From CAYMUG01 sp964393575 (GTDB lineage: Bacteria > Patescibacteriota > Minisyncoccia > Spechtbacterales > 2-12-FULL-38-22): DNA of 12,915 bases. A model generated the notes under the pieces. The model saw nothing but the letters and a program-made list of their open reading frames with translations, had not been told where the DNA came from and searched no databases. Location: assembly GCA_964393575.1 (NCBI GenBank), contig CAYMUG010000019.1, forward strand, positions 1 through 12,915. Reading direction: 5' to 3'. The translations under genes and the position numbers were made by a program. Shown one piece after another: positions 1 to 7,600 of the stretch (the stretch's first letter is position 1; each line of letters starts with the position of its first letter).

Positions 1-1358
1 AGTTTGGTTTTGAGGTCTTCGACATTTACGCGGATTTGCTGCATTGAGTCGCGGTCGCGGAGGGTGACGGTATTGTCTTCCGCTGTTTGATTGTCCACGG
101 TAATGCATACCGGAGTTCCTATTTCGTCGTGCCTGCGGTAACGCTTTCCTATAGCGCCGTCTTCGTCATATTGCACGTAAAAACTTTCTTTTAGGGAGTC
201 GCATATTTCCCCTGCTTTCTTTGTGAGATTTTCGTCTTTTCTTACTAAAGGAAATACTCCCGCTTTTATAGGCGCCATCCAACGCGGGAATTTTGCAACG
301 ACACGTTCCTCTCCGCCTTCAACTTCTTCTTCTGTATAAAACTCAAGCATAACGGCAAGGACGGTTCGCTCTACGCCGAAAGTGGGTTCTATAACATGGG
401 GGATGTATTTTTCGCCTGTTTCGGGGTCGGTATAGCTTAAGTCCTCGTTTGAGTGTTGTGCGTGTTGTTTTAGGTCGTAGTCCGTCCTGTAAGCGAGGCC
501 GTACAGTTCTTTGGTGCCGAAAGGATATTTGTATTCTATGTCTATTGTGCGTTTTGAATAATGCGCGAGTTCCTTTTCCGGAATTTCGTTGTCTTCAAAG
601 TTTTCGGGACTTATGCCGAGGTGCTTAATCCACTCGTGCATTCTTTCTTTCCAGTATTCGAACCACGTTTCCCATTCCGCTTCAGGGGTAAAATATTCCA
701 TTTCCATCTGTTCAAATTCGCGCGTTCGGAATATGAAGTTACCCGTTGTAATTTCGTTCCGGAATGCTTTTCCGATTTGCGCAATGCCGAAAGGCACTTT
801 TATTCGCGTTGTGTCCAGCACGTTTTTAAAGTTTGTAAAAATTGCCTGTGCGGTTTCGGGGCGCAGGTACGCTTTTGCGTTCTCGTCTTTTACCGCGCCG
901 AGATAAGTTTCAAACATCAGGTTGAACATTTTGGGTTCTGTAAGTTCGTTGCCCTTCGGGCTTTTTAAGTCCAGCTCCTCCATTTTTTCTTTCATTTCCG
1001 AAAGCGGCATTCCGTCGGCATCCACACCTTTTTCCTCCAAAAGATGGTCCAGGCGGTATCTTTCGTGGGTTTTTTTATCTTCAACAAGGGGATCGTTGAA
1101 ACCCTCTACGTGCCCGCTTGCTTTCCATGCCTCGGGGTTCATAATTATAGCACCATCCACGCCGACAACATCGCTCCGGTTTCTTACAAACAAGCGCCAC
1201 CACTCGGCTTTTATATTATTTTTCAACTCCACGCCCATAGGGCCGAAGTCCCAGGAATTAGCAAGCCCGCCGTAAATAGAAGACCCCGGGTATATAAAAC
1301 CCCGCCTTTTAGCCCAGGCGGTTACTTTTTCCATTCGGTTTTCGTTTTCTTTTGACAT
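1..1358 (-). CDS. glyS: Glycyl-tRNA synthetase, alpha2 type (C-terminus cut by window edge)
   Basis: Class II aminoacyl-tRNA synthetase that charges tRNA-Gly with glycine in the cytoplasm. The frame is open for 452 codons from ATG at 1358 to the left edge. Family signatures are clear: RPETAQ at residues 166-171, the class II motif 2 region with FRNEI at 199-203, and the motif 3 region GVERT from 328. The region beyond motif 3 reads like the C-terminal anticodon-binding domain (residues about 355-452). Homodimeric GlyRS proteins are usually about 430-470 residues, so only a few residues are probably missing. This is the single-chain form shared with eukaryotes, archaea and Gram-positives, not the alpha2beta2 glyQ/glyS form. 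Only 18 bp separate it from the upstream 195-aa gene, so the two are probably cotranscribed. The bases before the ATG are not purine-rich and show no Shine-Dalgarno site. Confidence 0.96.
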   Translation of the reverse strand, partial: MSKENENRMEKVTAWAKRRGFIYPGSSIYGGLANSWDFGPMGVELKNNIKAEWWRLFVRNRSDVVGVDGAIIMNPEAWKASGHVEGFNDPLVEDKKTHERYRLDHLLEEKGVDADGMPLSEMKEKMEELDLKSPKGNELTEPKMFNLMFETYLGAVKDENAKAYLRPETAQAIFTNFKNVLDTTRIKVPFGIAQIGKAFRNEITTGNFIFRTREFEQMEMEYFTPEAEWETWFEYWKERMHEWIKHLGISPENFEDNEIPEKELAHYSKRTIDIEYKYPFGTKELYGLAYRTDYDLKQHAQHSNEDLSYTDPETGEKYIPHVIEPTFGVERTVLAVMLEFYTEEEVEGGEERVVAKFPRWMAPIKAGVFPLVRKDENLTKKAGEICDSLKESFYVQYDEDGAIGKRYRRHDEIGTPVCITVDNQTAEDNTVTLRDRDSMQQIRVNVEDLKTK

Positions 1359-1376
1359 AAAGGATACTTTAACAGG

Positions 1377-1964
1377 TTATTCCGTAAATTTAAAGGTTGA
1401 GAGGATTTGGTCAAAAACCCCTCGCAATCTCTCATCGTCTTTATCAACTAAGTAGAAAATGCCATTTTCTGATTCCCAAACAGTTCCTGAAAGTTCTCTG
1501 ATTCTAACCGCAAAATAATAATCTCCCCTAAATTCAGGGTCTACTTTTTCTGCTGTTACTGTGTGCTTTACAGCTTGCCTCCCCGCGAAAACAGTTTCTT
1601 CTTTGGGAACGCTTCCGTCATTAAGAGGATTCATGCCCCCCATAGAAAGAGGAGAAATCTGTAAATGAGATCTTGAGTTTTTCGTTGGTTTTAACGTCAC
1701 CCACCAAGGAGGGGTTTCCCGTCTTTCTTCAACTTCCCACCCCTCCGGATACTTAATCTCAAACCCGAACTCTTCGCTGCGGTAGGTTTTCCAATCTTCT
1801 GTACCTTCAACTTTTTGCATGTCTTTGCTTGTATCTTTCTCCTCTGTTTTTTCGGGTTGAGATTGTTCCTGGAACGTCTGCCATAAATCAATCCCGCCAA
1901 CTGCTGCTGTGGCTAAGGCAAGAATTATGAGAGTGGCGAGGTAGGTTTTTTGGAATTTAGGCAT
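1377..1964 (-). CDS. Membrane-anchored hypothetical protein with PsbP-like YPEGW domain
   Basis: 195 residues. A hydrophobic segment at about residues 8-27, preceded by Lys residues, predicts a single N-terminal membrane anchor or uncleaved signal. A charged, Glu/Lys/Gln-rich linker follows (about 33-57). The globular part (about 58-195) begins with a YRSEEFGFEIKYPEGW segment and ends with FDQILSTFKFTE. This arrangement is typical of small exported proteins with PsbP-like or DUF1795-like folds, but the family assignment is from pattern only. No catalytic motif and no lipobox cysteine are visible. The ATG at 1964 lies exactly 2 nt after the covarying mini-hairpin at 1967-1990, which supports this start. 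The function is unknown; an extracytoplasmic binding or envelope role is likely from topology. Confidence 0.85.
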   Translation of the reverse strand: MPKFQKTYLATLIILALATAAVGGIDLWQTFQEQSQPEKTEEKDTSKDMQKVEGTEDWKTYRSEEFGFEIKYPEGWEVEERRETPPWWVTLKPTKNSRSHLQISPLSMGGMNPLNDGSVPKEETVFAGRQAVKHTVTAEKVDPEFRGDYYFAVRIRELSGTVWESENGIFYLVDKDDERLRGVFDQILSTFKFTE

Positions 1965-1966
1965 GA

Positions 1967-1990
1967 TTTTATTCGGCTACGCTCATAAAA
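1967..1990 (-). promoter_or_regulatory. Start-adjacent tandem-GA mini-hairpin before the 195-aa gene
   Basis: Read on the minus strand, outer arms TTTTAT and ATAAAA pair perfectly. Two GA dinucleotides then face each other, and the core is GC, loop GTA, GC plus one bulged C. TC and then the ATG at 1964 follow directly. There is no Shine-Dalgarno sequence. The same layout recurs at 3747, 4495, 11447 and 12352. The role, whether translation, transcription or a DNA-level repeat, is unknown. Confidence 0.6.
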
Positions 1991-2072
1991 TAGTAACAAG
2001 TAACATGTAACCGGTACGTGAAAGCGCCGGAGACGCTTTGATTTTTTACTTATTACTTATTACGAATTACGA
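1991..2072. repeat. Palindromic intergenic element, GTAACAAG flavour, diverged copy
   Basis: This fills the gap between the 555-aa gene and the 195-aa gene. On the minus strand it reads: an arm of GTAATAAGTAATAAGTAA type, a hairpin AAAGCG/CGCTTT (plus 2021-2039, GGA loop closed by C-G, one C-A mismatch), then an arm of GTTACATGTTACTTGTTAC type. It aligns along its length with the exact pair at 10418-10501 and 11367-11450. Like the copy before infC, it runs straight into a TTTTAT...ATAAAA mini-hairpin and a start codon. Confidence 0.75.
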
Positions 2073-2076
2073 AGGG

Positions 2077-3744
2077 TTATTCCTCGGGTGTTGTTTCCCC
2101 CAGGTTATTCTCAAAAAACGTACTCGTAAACGCATCCACTCCGGTCATTTTTGTTTGCTCTATGAGAGTAACTCCGTCTTCTACATCTTCCTCTTCAGGT
2201 CGTGCTCCTATCTGAAACTGAACAGTTTTTTCCGGATAAATATAGCCGGTACCCGCTCTTAGTCCGCCGACCTCCCAGACAACAGTGTTGGTGGAGGAAA
2301 TGTATCTTATATCTTCGTTTTCAGGGGTTGTTTTTTCTTGCCATTCTACGTAATCCGGAAGCACCGCCTCAACGCGCATATTTTTAGTTGCGTTGGTAGT
2401 ATTATTCAATTTCCATTCTACGGTATATGTAGAGAGCTCTCCTTCTTCGGGCGGATGGGGGCCTTGCGTTTCAAACTCCCCTCCCCGGAAGATGTTTTGT
2501 GCCAGCTCAGCTTTGGTTGCAAGTTTCAATGAAAGAATATTATTTGCCTGTAACACCGCCCCGCCTAAAGAGAGTGCTTCTTTGTCAGAGCGTAGTGTAG
2601 TATCTACGTTGAGAAGTTTATTTGTATCGCTCACGTTTCTCGGTCTGATATCATCTTTTACGTTAAAGGACAGAGTTGTATTTATTTCTTCTTCCACGTT
2701 TATATGCCCTAATCCAGACCTTCTGGCTGCGTTCCATTCAACGGTGTTCTTGTCTTCGTTTACTAACATCCCCTGAGAGCTTATTGAAGAAAAGTCCACG
2801 ATATCTTCGGGTAAAGTTGTTGTTATAATTACATCCTCAAGGGGAACGTCGGACTTGTTAACGGACGTTATCTCAACCGTAACCTCATCCCCGGGTTTCA
2901 CCACACTGTCCTGATGAGATGTTAGATTTTGCTCCAAAAAGATGGGGGATTTTGAAATTTCTATAGAGTGTTCTGTTTGATTCATAGCAAGGAAGGAAAC
3001 TCCTTCCAATTTACCCAACGCCGCGGAAAAATTAAGCTCTTCACTTTCGGAACCTATATTACCTCTAAAGCTTCTTCTTATCTCTTCGCCCTCTTTAAGA
3101 TTCCCTAAACGCCACACATTTTTGTTCTGAAAATCAAACTCGTTACTCAATGACTGAATAGAAAAGCCCTCGGGTAGGGAGAGGCGCAAAAATAACGGAG
3201 CTGACTCTATATCTGAATTGGGAACTATAAAAATTTCTCCTTGAATCTCCTGGTCGGCATAGATTGTGTCGGGCAGATTGAGAAGCATTGTAACGTCAAG
3301 CTTGCCTATTATTAGCTTCTTTTTCGCGGTACTAACAAATCTTGCCGAAACTCCTTCCGGAGAATAATCCGCTCTTCCTAAAATATTTTCCTGGTTATTA
3401 TTAGAAGAAGCTACAACCGTAAAATTAAAAGAAGCTTGCTTGCCCGCGCTGAGTTGATTTATGCCCTTGTTCATTCTTTGTCCGCCTTCCTGAACCTTGA
3501 TACTGTCAGGCAAATCCAAAGAAATGTTTATATCTTTCAAAGTTTTATCCGAATTATTTTCCAACACGAACTTATACTCTTCGGCAACACCGTTTTCTAT
3601 TTGATCGGGTCCTTCTATTTGAAGAGTAATTTGCTCCGTAGAAAAACCATCTCTTGTAAGCAAGATAACCGCAGCAACACCACCAAGTGCCAGAAGAGAA
3701 AGCGGTATCAGATACCAGGTTTTTATTTTTCCTTTTTGGGACAT
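2077..3744 (-). CDS. Membrane-anchored protein with repeated DUF11/CARDB-like beta domains
   Basis: 555 residues from ATG at 3744; a GTG at 3765 would add seven residues. A Lys-flanked hydrophobic stretch at about residues 9-29 is a membrane anchor. The rest is predicted extracytoplasmic and contains several immunoglobulin-like modules. Each has a pattern of the type EYKFVLENNSDKTLKDI followed by a LPDSI/LPEGF/LPEDI/LPDYV strand ending. Modules start near residues 43, 145, 270 and 440. This resembles DUF11 or CARDB-type adhesion and scaffold repeats of surface proteins; it is recognised by pattern only. No enzyme motif is seen. The GTG would lie inside the mini-hairpin at 3747-3770, whereas the ATG keeps the 2-nt spacing seen at three other genes, so I prefer the ATG. 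It may form an envelope unit with the downstream 195-aa protein. Confidence 0.85.
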   Translation of the reverse strand: MSQKGKIKTWYLIPLSLLALGGVAAVILLTRDGFSTEQITLQIEGPDQIENGVAEEYKFVLENNSDKTLKDINISLDLPDSIKVQEGGQRMNKGINQLSAGKQASFNFTVVASSNNNQENILGRADYSPEGVSARFVSTAKKKLIIGKLDVTMLLNLPDTIYADQEIQGEIFIVPNSDIESAPLFLRLSLPEGFSIQSLSNEFDFQNKNVWRLGNLKEGEEIRRSFRGNIGSESEELNFSAALGKLEGVSFLAMNQTEHSIEISKSPIFLEQNLTSHQDSVVKPGDEVTVEITSVNKSDVPLEDVIITTTLPEDIVDFSSISSQGMLVNEDKNTVEWNAARRSGLGHINVEEEINTTLSFNVKDDIRPRNVSDTNKLLNVDTTLRSDKEALSLGGAVLQANNILSLKLATKAELAQNIFRGGEFETQGPHPPEEGELSTYTVEWKLNNTTNATKNMRVEAVLPDYVEWQEKTTPENEDIRYISSTNTVVWEVGGLRAGTGYIYPEKTVQFQIGARPEEEDVEDGVTLIEQTKMTGVDAFTSTFFENNLGETTPEE

Positions 3745-3746
3745 GA

Positions 3747-3770
3747 TTTTGTTCACTTCGTTCACAAAAA
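3747..3770 (-). promoter_or_regulatory. Start-adjacent tandem-GA mini-hairpin before the 555-aa gene
   Basis: On the minus strand the outer arms are TTTTGT and ACAAAA, a compensated variant of the TTTTAT/ATAAAA arms seen elsewhere. Facing GA dinucleotides follow, then AC, loop GAA, GT. TC and the ATG at 3744 come next. The swap of the A-T pair for a G-C pair while pairing is kept argues for selection on, or copying of, the folded form. Confidence 0.62.
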
Positions 3771-3906
3771 GAATTAAGAAATGTGAATCAAGAATTGTGA
3801 ATTATTGCGCTTCGCGCAATGGTTTGTGCTGCGGTTGCTTTTTTAATTCTGTATTCTATATTCTGGATTCCCATTCCTGATTCTTTATTCTTGATTCTTG
3901 ATTCTG
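3771..3906. repeat. Palindromic intergenic element, AGAATCA flavour
   Basis: This fills the recO to 555-aa gene gap. On the minus strand one arm is about nine imperfect copies of a 6-8-nt word such as AGAATCA, AGAATAA or GGAATCC (3841-3906). The centre is a perfect 7-bp hairpin ATTGCGC/GCGCAAT with a GAA loop (plus 3804-3820, read there as TTC). The other arm carries the inverted word, for example TTCTTGATTC. The architecture matches the GTAACAAG elements although the sequence is unrelated. Confidence 0.7.
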
Positions 3907-3913
3907 TTACGTA

Positions 3914-4492
3914 TTACGTATTAGTTTTATTCACTTTTTCGCCGAAAAATTCTACAGGCACCTCAAGGTTGTTTTGCATAATTTGTTTTAAATAATGATC
4001 CAATTGGCGCGGGCTTTTTATATTTTGCAGATTGAGATTACTTGGCTTGTGCCCCATAAGGGAAAGGAGGTTAATAAGCCACTCTTTCTCTTTTTTCCAT
4101 AACTTATTTCTGTAAACGGCGTTGTTTTCAGCATCCTCCAGAGCGTTGCAAAAAAGGTTGTAGATTCTTTCGTCCGGGTTTTCTTCATATATTATATTAT
4201 CGCATAAATTGAAAAAACTTATTACATATGCCTGCGGTATTAAATTTTTCTGTAATTCCGGATACCAGGATGCGGTTTGAGCTCCTGAAAGAATTGAAAT
4301 TCCTTTTCCCGAAACAAAAGAAAACCGCAATCTTGCAAAGTTATGCAGATAATTTCCCTGTTTTGTGTTTACTTTTTTGGCGCTTTTAGCCCTTGCCTTT
4401 ATTTTACCAAAATCTTGAGTATAAATAGAGGCGATTTCATCATACTCGCCGGAAGTTGTTGTTTTGAGGACTATGCCTTCGGTGGTATACAT
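3914..4492 (-). CDS. recO: DNA repair protein RecO, short form
   Basis: RecO helps load RecA onto SSB-coated single-stranded DNA and anneals strands in the RecFOR recombination route. 192 residues from ATG at 4492. The N-terminal OB-fold is recognisable from MYTTEGIVLKTTTSGEYDEI (residues 1-20), then a GKIKARAKSAKK segment and a SGKGISILSGAQ strand. The C-terminal helical domain follows, with an LLSLMGHKP segment. RecO is usually about 230-260 residues, so this is short, and no CxxC zinc pairs are present. The last residues (VNKTNT) are encoded where the downstream repeat begins, which suggests erosion or replacement of the tail. A GTG at 4504 could add four residues, but the ATG keeps the conserved 2-nt spacing to the mini-hairpin at 4495-4525. 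Upstream is ileS, on the same strand. Confidence 0.88.
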   Translation of the reverse strand: MYTTEGIVLKTTTSGEYDEIASIYTQDFGKIKARAKSAKKVNTKQGNYLHNFARLRFSFVSGKGISILSGAQTASWYPELQKNLIPQAYVISFFNLCDNIIYEENPDERIYNLFCNALEDAENNAVYRNKLWKKEKEWLINLLSLMGHKPSNLNLQNIKSPRQLDHYLKQIMQNNLEVPVEFFGEKVNKTNT

Positions 4493-4494
4493 TG

Positions 4495-4525
4495 TTTTAT
4501 TCACTCACTACGTTTGTTCATAAAA
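4495..4525 (-). promoter_or_regulatory. Start-adjacent tandem-GA mini-hairpin before recO (extended form)
   Basis: On the minus strand, arms TTTTAT and ATAAAA enclose facing GA dinucleotides. The stem is longer here: AC/GT, an internal loop AA opposite GA, a second AC/GT, and loop GTA. CA and the ATG at 4492 follow. The extra segment looks like an internal duplication of the GA-plus-AC unit. Confidence 0.55.
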
Positions 4526-4624
4526 CCACGGAAAAACACGGAACTTAATATACATCGCGGAACTACGCTGAAGGTTTTTCCGAATATGTTCTGTGTATGA
4601 TTCCGTGTGGTTCAGCGCTTGTAT
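4526..4624. repeat. Palindromic intergenic element, CACGGAA flavour
   Basis: This lies between the ileS stop and the recO start. The plus strand has an arm ACCACGGAAAAACACGGAAC starting at 4525. An inverted, imperfect partner (GTTCTGTGTATGATTCCGTGTGGT type) lies at about 4580-4613. The middle (about 4545-4578) contains CGCGGAACTACGCTGAAGG, with no strong hairpin. The words resemble low-complexity CACGGA-type repeats seen in many environmental bacterial genomes. Confidence 0.6.
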
Positions 4625-4639
4625 GCGAACGGAGTGAGC
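4625..4639 (+). repeat. Tandem-GA mini-hairpin abutting the ileS stop codon
   Basis: The plus strand reads GCGAACGGAGTGAGC: GC/GC outer pairs, facing GA dinucleotides, AC/GT, loop GGA. It ends one base before the ileS stop codon (complement of 4640-4642). Relative to ileS transcription it is inverted compared with the start-adjacent copies. The first ten bases after the stop on the coding strand, GCTCACTCCG, recur immediately after the rpmI stop at 12261. Confidence 0.55.
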
Positions 4640-7600
4640 TTATGCTTTATTCAGCGCGAGCTTAACCTTATGTTTAGCGTCCCAGTTGAATTCGGCGGTA
4701 ACATCGTAATGAGTGCCTTCAATTTGCCTCTCCTCCAGTGTTTTGGCGTTAGTGTCCCGGCTTATATTTGTCTCAAATTCACGAAGCCGGCCCCGCAGCG
4801 AAGAAGGAAGAGAGTATACAACGTGTATTTTGTCCTCCGGATTCAGGCCCGCGTCTCTCCTCATTCTTTGTATGTGCCGTACCACCTCTTTAGACATACC
4901 TTCTCTTTTTAGCGCCTCTGATATGTGAGTTTGCAGTCCTACCTTTTCTTCAAACACCCATCCTTCTTTATTCTTCACTTCCTTTGTTTCTTTGACTTCT
5001 TTTACATTTAACTCCTCTTTTAAAATAGTAACATATTTTGAGTTTAACTTTTGGGGAACAGCGACTGCCTGAAGCGGCTGACGTACTTTTATACCTTCTT
5101 CGGACCTTAATTTAAGGACGATTTCTCCCCACTCCCGAAGTTTTTCCATTAAATTGAGGTTGTTGAGTTCTGACTTTGTTGGTTTTTTAAATTCGGTAAA
5201 CTCCTCCCAATGCACGCTTTTCGCGGAAATTTTATTCAAATCCTGCCATACATACTCGCTTACAAAAGGCGTAAAGGGAGAGGCAAGCTTCGTAATTTCG
5301 TTAAGTACATACGCCAGAGTTTTGGAAGCTTCTTCTTTTTCTTTTTTATCTCCGGGTCTTTGCAGACGTTCTCTGCTTCTTCTGATGTACCAATTTGAAA
5401 AGTCATCCAGCACGAAGGATTCTAACGCGCGCGCCGCTCTGAGAACATCAAAGTTGTCCATAGATTGCTTAATTGTACCGGAAACTTCTTTTAGGCGCGC
5501 GTAAACCCACTTATCCAGTATATTTTGTGATTCAAACGCTTGAGGGGGTTTAACGCCGGGGGCATAAGTTTTAAGGAATTTGTGTGAGTTAAACAAAGTA
5601 GCTATAAACTTATGCATTTTTTCCTTTACGTCTTTCTCGGTAAACCTTTTCACGTCCGCCGGCTGGTTAACGGTAAAGAAGTAAAGCCGTACCGCGTCCA
5701 TGCCGTACTTTTCGGCAAGATCAAGAGGATCTACAATATTGCCTTTACTCTTTGACATTTTCTGTCCTTTTTCATCCAGAACAATGCCCAGGGTAATAAC
5801 ATTTTTATAAGAAGGGGCTTTATCCAAAACAGCGGACACAGCTAAGAGTGTATAAAACCATCCGCGGGTTTGGTCAATTGCTTCGGCGATATAATCAGCG
5901 GGGTATCCTGAGCCGGTCGCCTTGCCGGATTTATCTCCCTCTATTTTGGCTTTATTTTCAAAAGGATAGTGCTGCTGCGCAAAAGGCATAGCTCCGGAAT
6001 CAAACCAAACATCAACCAAATCTTCCACCCGTTGCATAGAATTTTCCGTGCCACAGTCAGGACAATCAAAAACTAACTTATCCACATAAGGACGATGAAA
6101 ATCCAGATTTCCTTCTTTGTTGTAAGGAAACGCGGCATAATTTACGCTTCTGAGTTTACCAACGTGAGGATAGTTTTTCTGTCTTCGTTCGGCTGCCTCT
6201 TCCACGGTTAACCCGGTAAGAGCGCTTTCCAGTAACAACAGTGGGTCTCCGTGCCCCACGATTAGAATTTTTTTATCTCTATATTTCTTTTCAAGAGAAT
6301 TCAATGCTTTCAAATATCGCCTTTGTACCTGTGCAAGGTTTTCTCCCTGAGGAGGTTTTTTGGTAAATCTCTCAATATATCCGGTGAAATAATTACGGTA
6401 GTCCTCTCCGGGGCTGCCTTCAAAAATTCCAACATTAACTTCCAGTAAGTTTTTGTCGTATTTTACTTCCGCGCCCAGTTCTTCTGCAACAATTTCCGCT
6501 GTTTGTTTAGTACGGGTCATAGGAGAGGAAACTATTAAATCAACGCCTCCTTTATCTTTAAGCTCTTTAGCAGCTTTTTTTACCTGCCGTCTTCCCTCGT
6601 TAGTTAAATTAAACTTTTTCTTTTTTTCGGGATACTCTGTGGATAAAACACCTTTTTTTGTATGTTCCGCCATTCCGTGACGCAAAAGCCAATATTTGTT
6701 GCGCGCGGAAGAAAGGCGGCTTATATCTTTACGTGAACCCACAACTTCTTTTTTGCCGCACTCACGGCACCGCCATACAGGCAACGGAGTTCCCCAATAA
6801 CGGGATCGGGAGACAGCCCAATCTTTAACATCTTCCAGCCATTGTCCGAACCTGCCTTCTTTTAGGTGTTCCGGCACCCAGTTTATACCCCGGTTTGCAT
6901 TAATCATATCCGAGCGTAACTTACTCATAGCGATAAACCATGAATTCATAGCGTAGTACAAGAGAGGAGTGTCGCACCTCCAGCAGTGAGGATAAGAGTG
7001 TTCATATTCAGTTACCTTATAAAGCTGGTTTTCGGCTTTGAGTCGGTTTATTATTGCGAGCTCGGCGTCTTTAACAAATTGTCCTTCAAATTCTTTAACT
7101 TTTTCCGTGAACCTTCCGTTTTTATCTACTGTGTGCACTTTGGGCATATTATGTTCTTCGCCCAATTTATAATCATCCTCACCGTACATCACCGCGGTAT
7201 GAACAATTCCCGTTCCTTCATCTGTGCTTACAAAGTCAGCGGGCACGACTTTATATTTTTCTCCCTCTTCGTCCTTAAGAGCATTAAAGAGAGGTTCGTA
7301 CTCTGCGCCTTCTATATCTTTACCCTGCAGTTCCTGAATAATTTCATAACCATCCTCCATTGTTTCGGCTACAACATCCGAGGCAAGTATATAATACTCG
7401 GAACCCTGTTTAACGAGAGAATATTTAATATCTGATCCTACAGCAAGTGCCACATTGCCCGGCAAAGTCCAGGGTGTAGTTGTCCAAGCCAATAAATATA
7501 CTTTTGAGTTTTTTGGGATTTGTAATTTGGAATTTATTTGGGATTTGGAATTTGTAATTTGGAATTTTGCAAATACACTGTCATCAGTTACATCTTTATA

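Noticed and set aside
561..1355. Several plus-strand open frames opposite glyS
   Set aside because: The minus strand is an uninterrupted, highly conserved glycyl-tRNA synthetase; these are antisense shadows.
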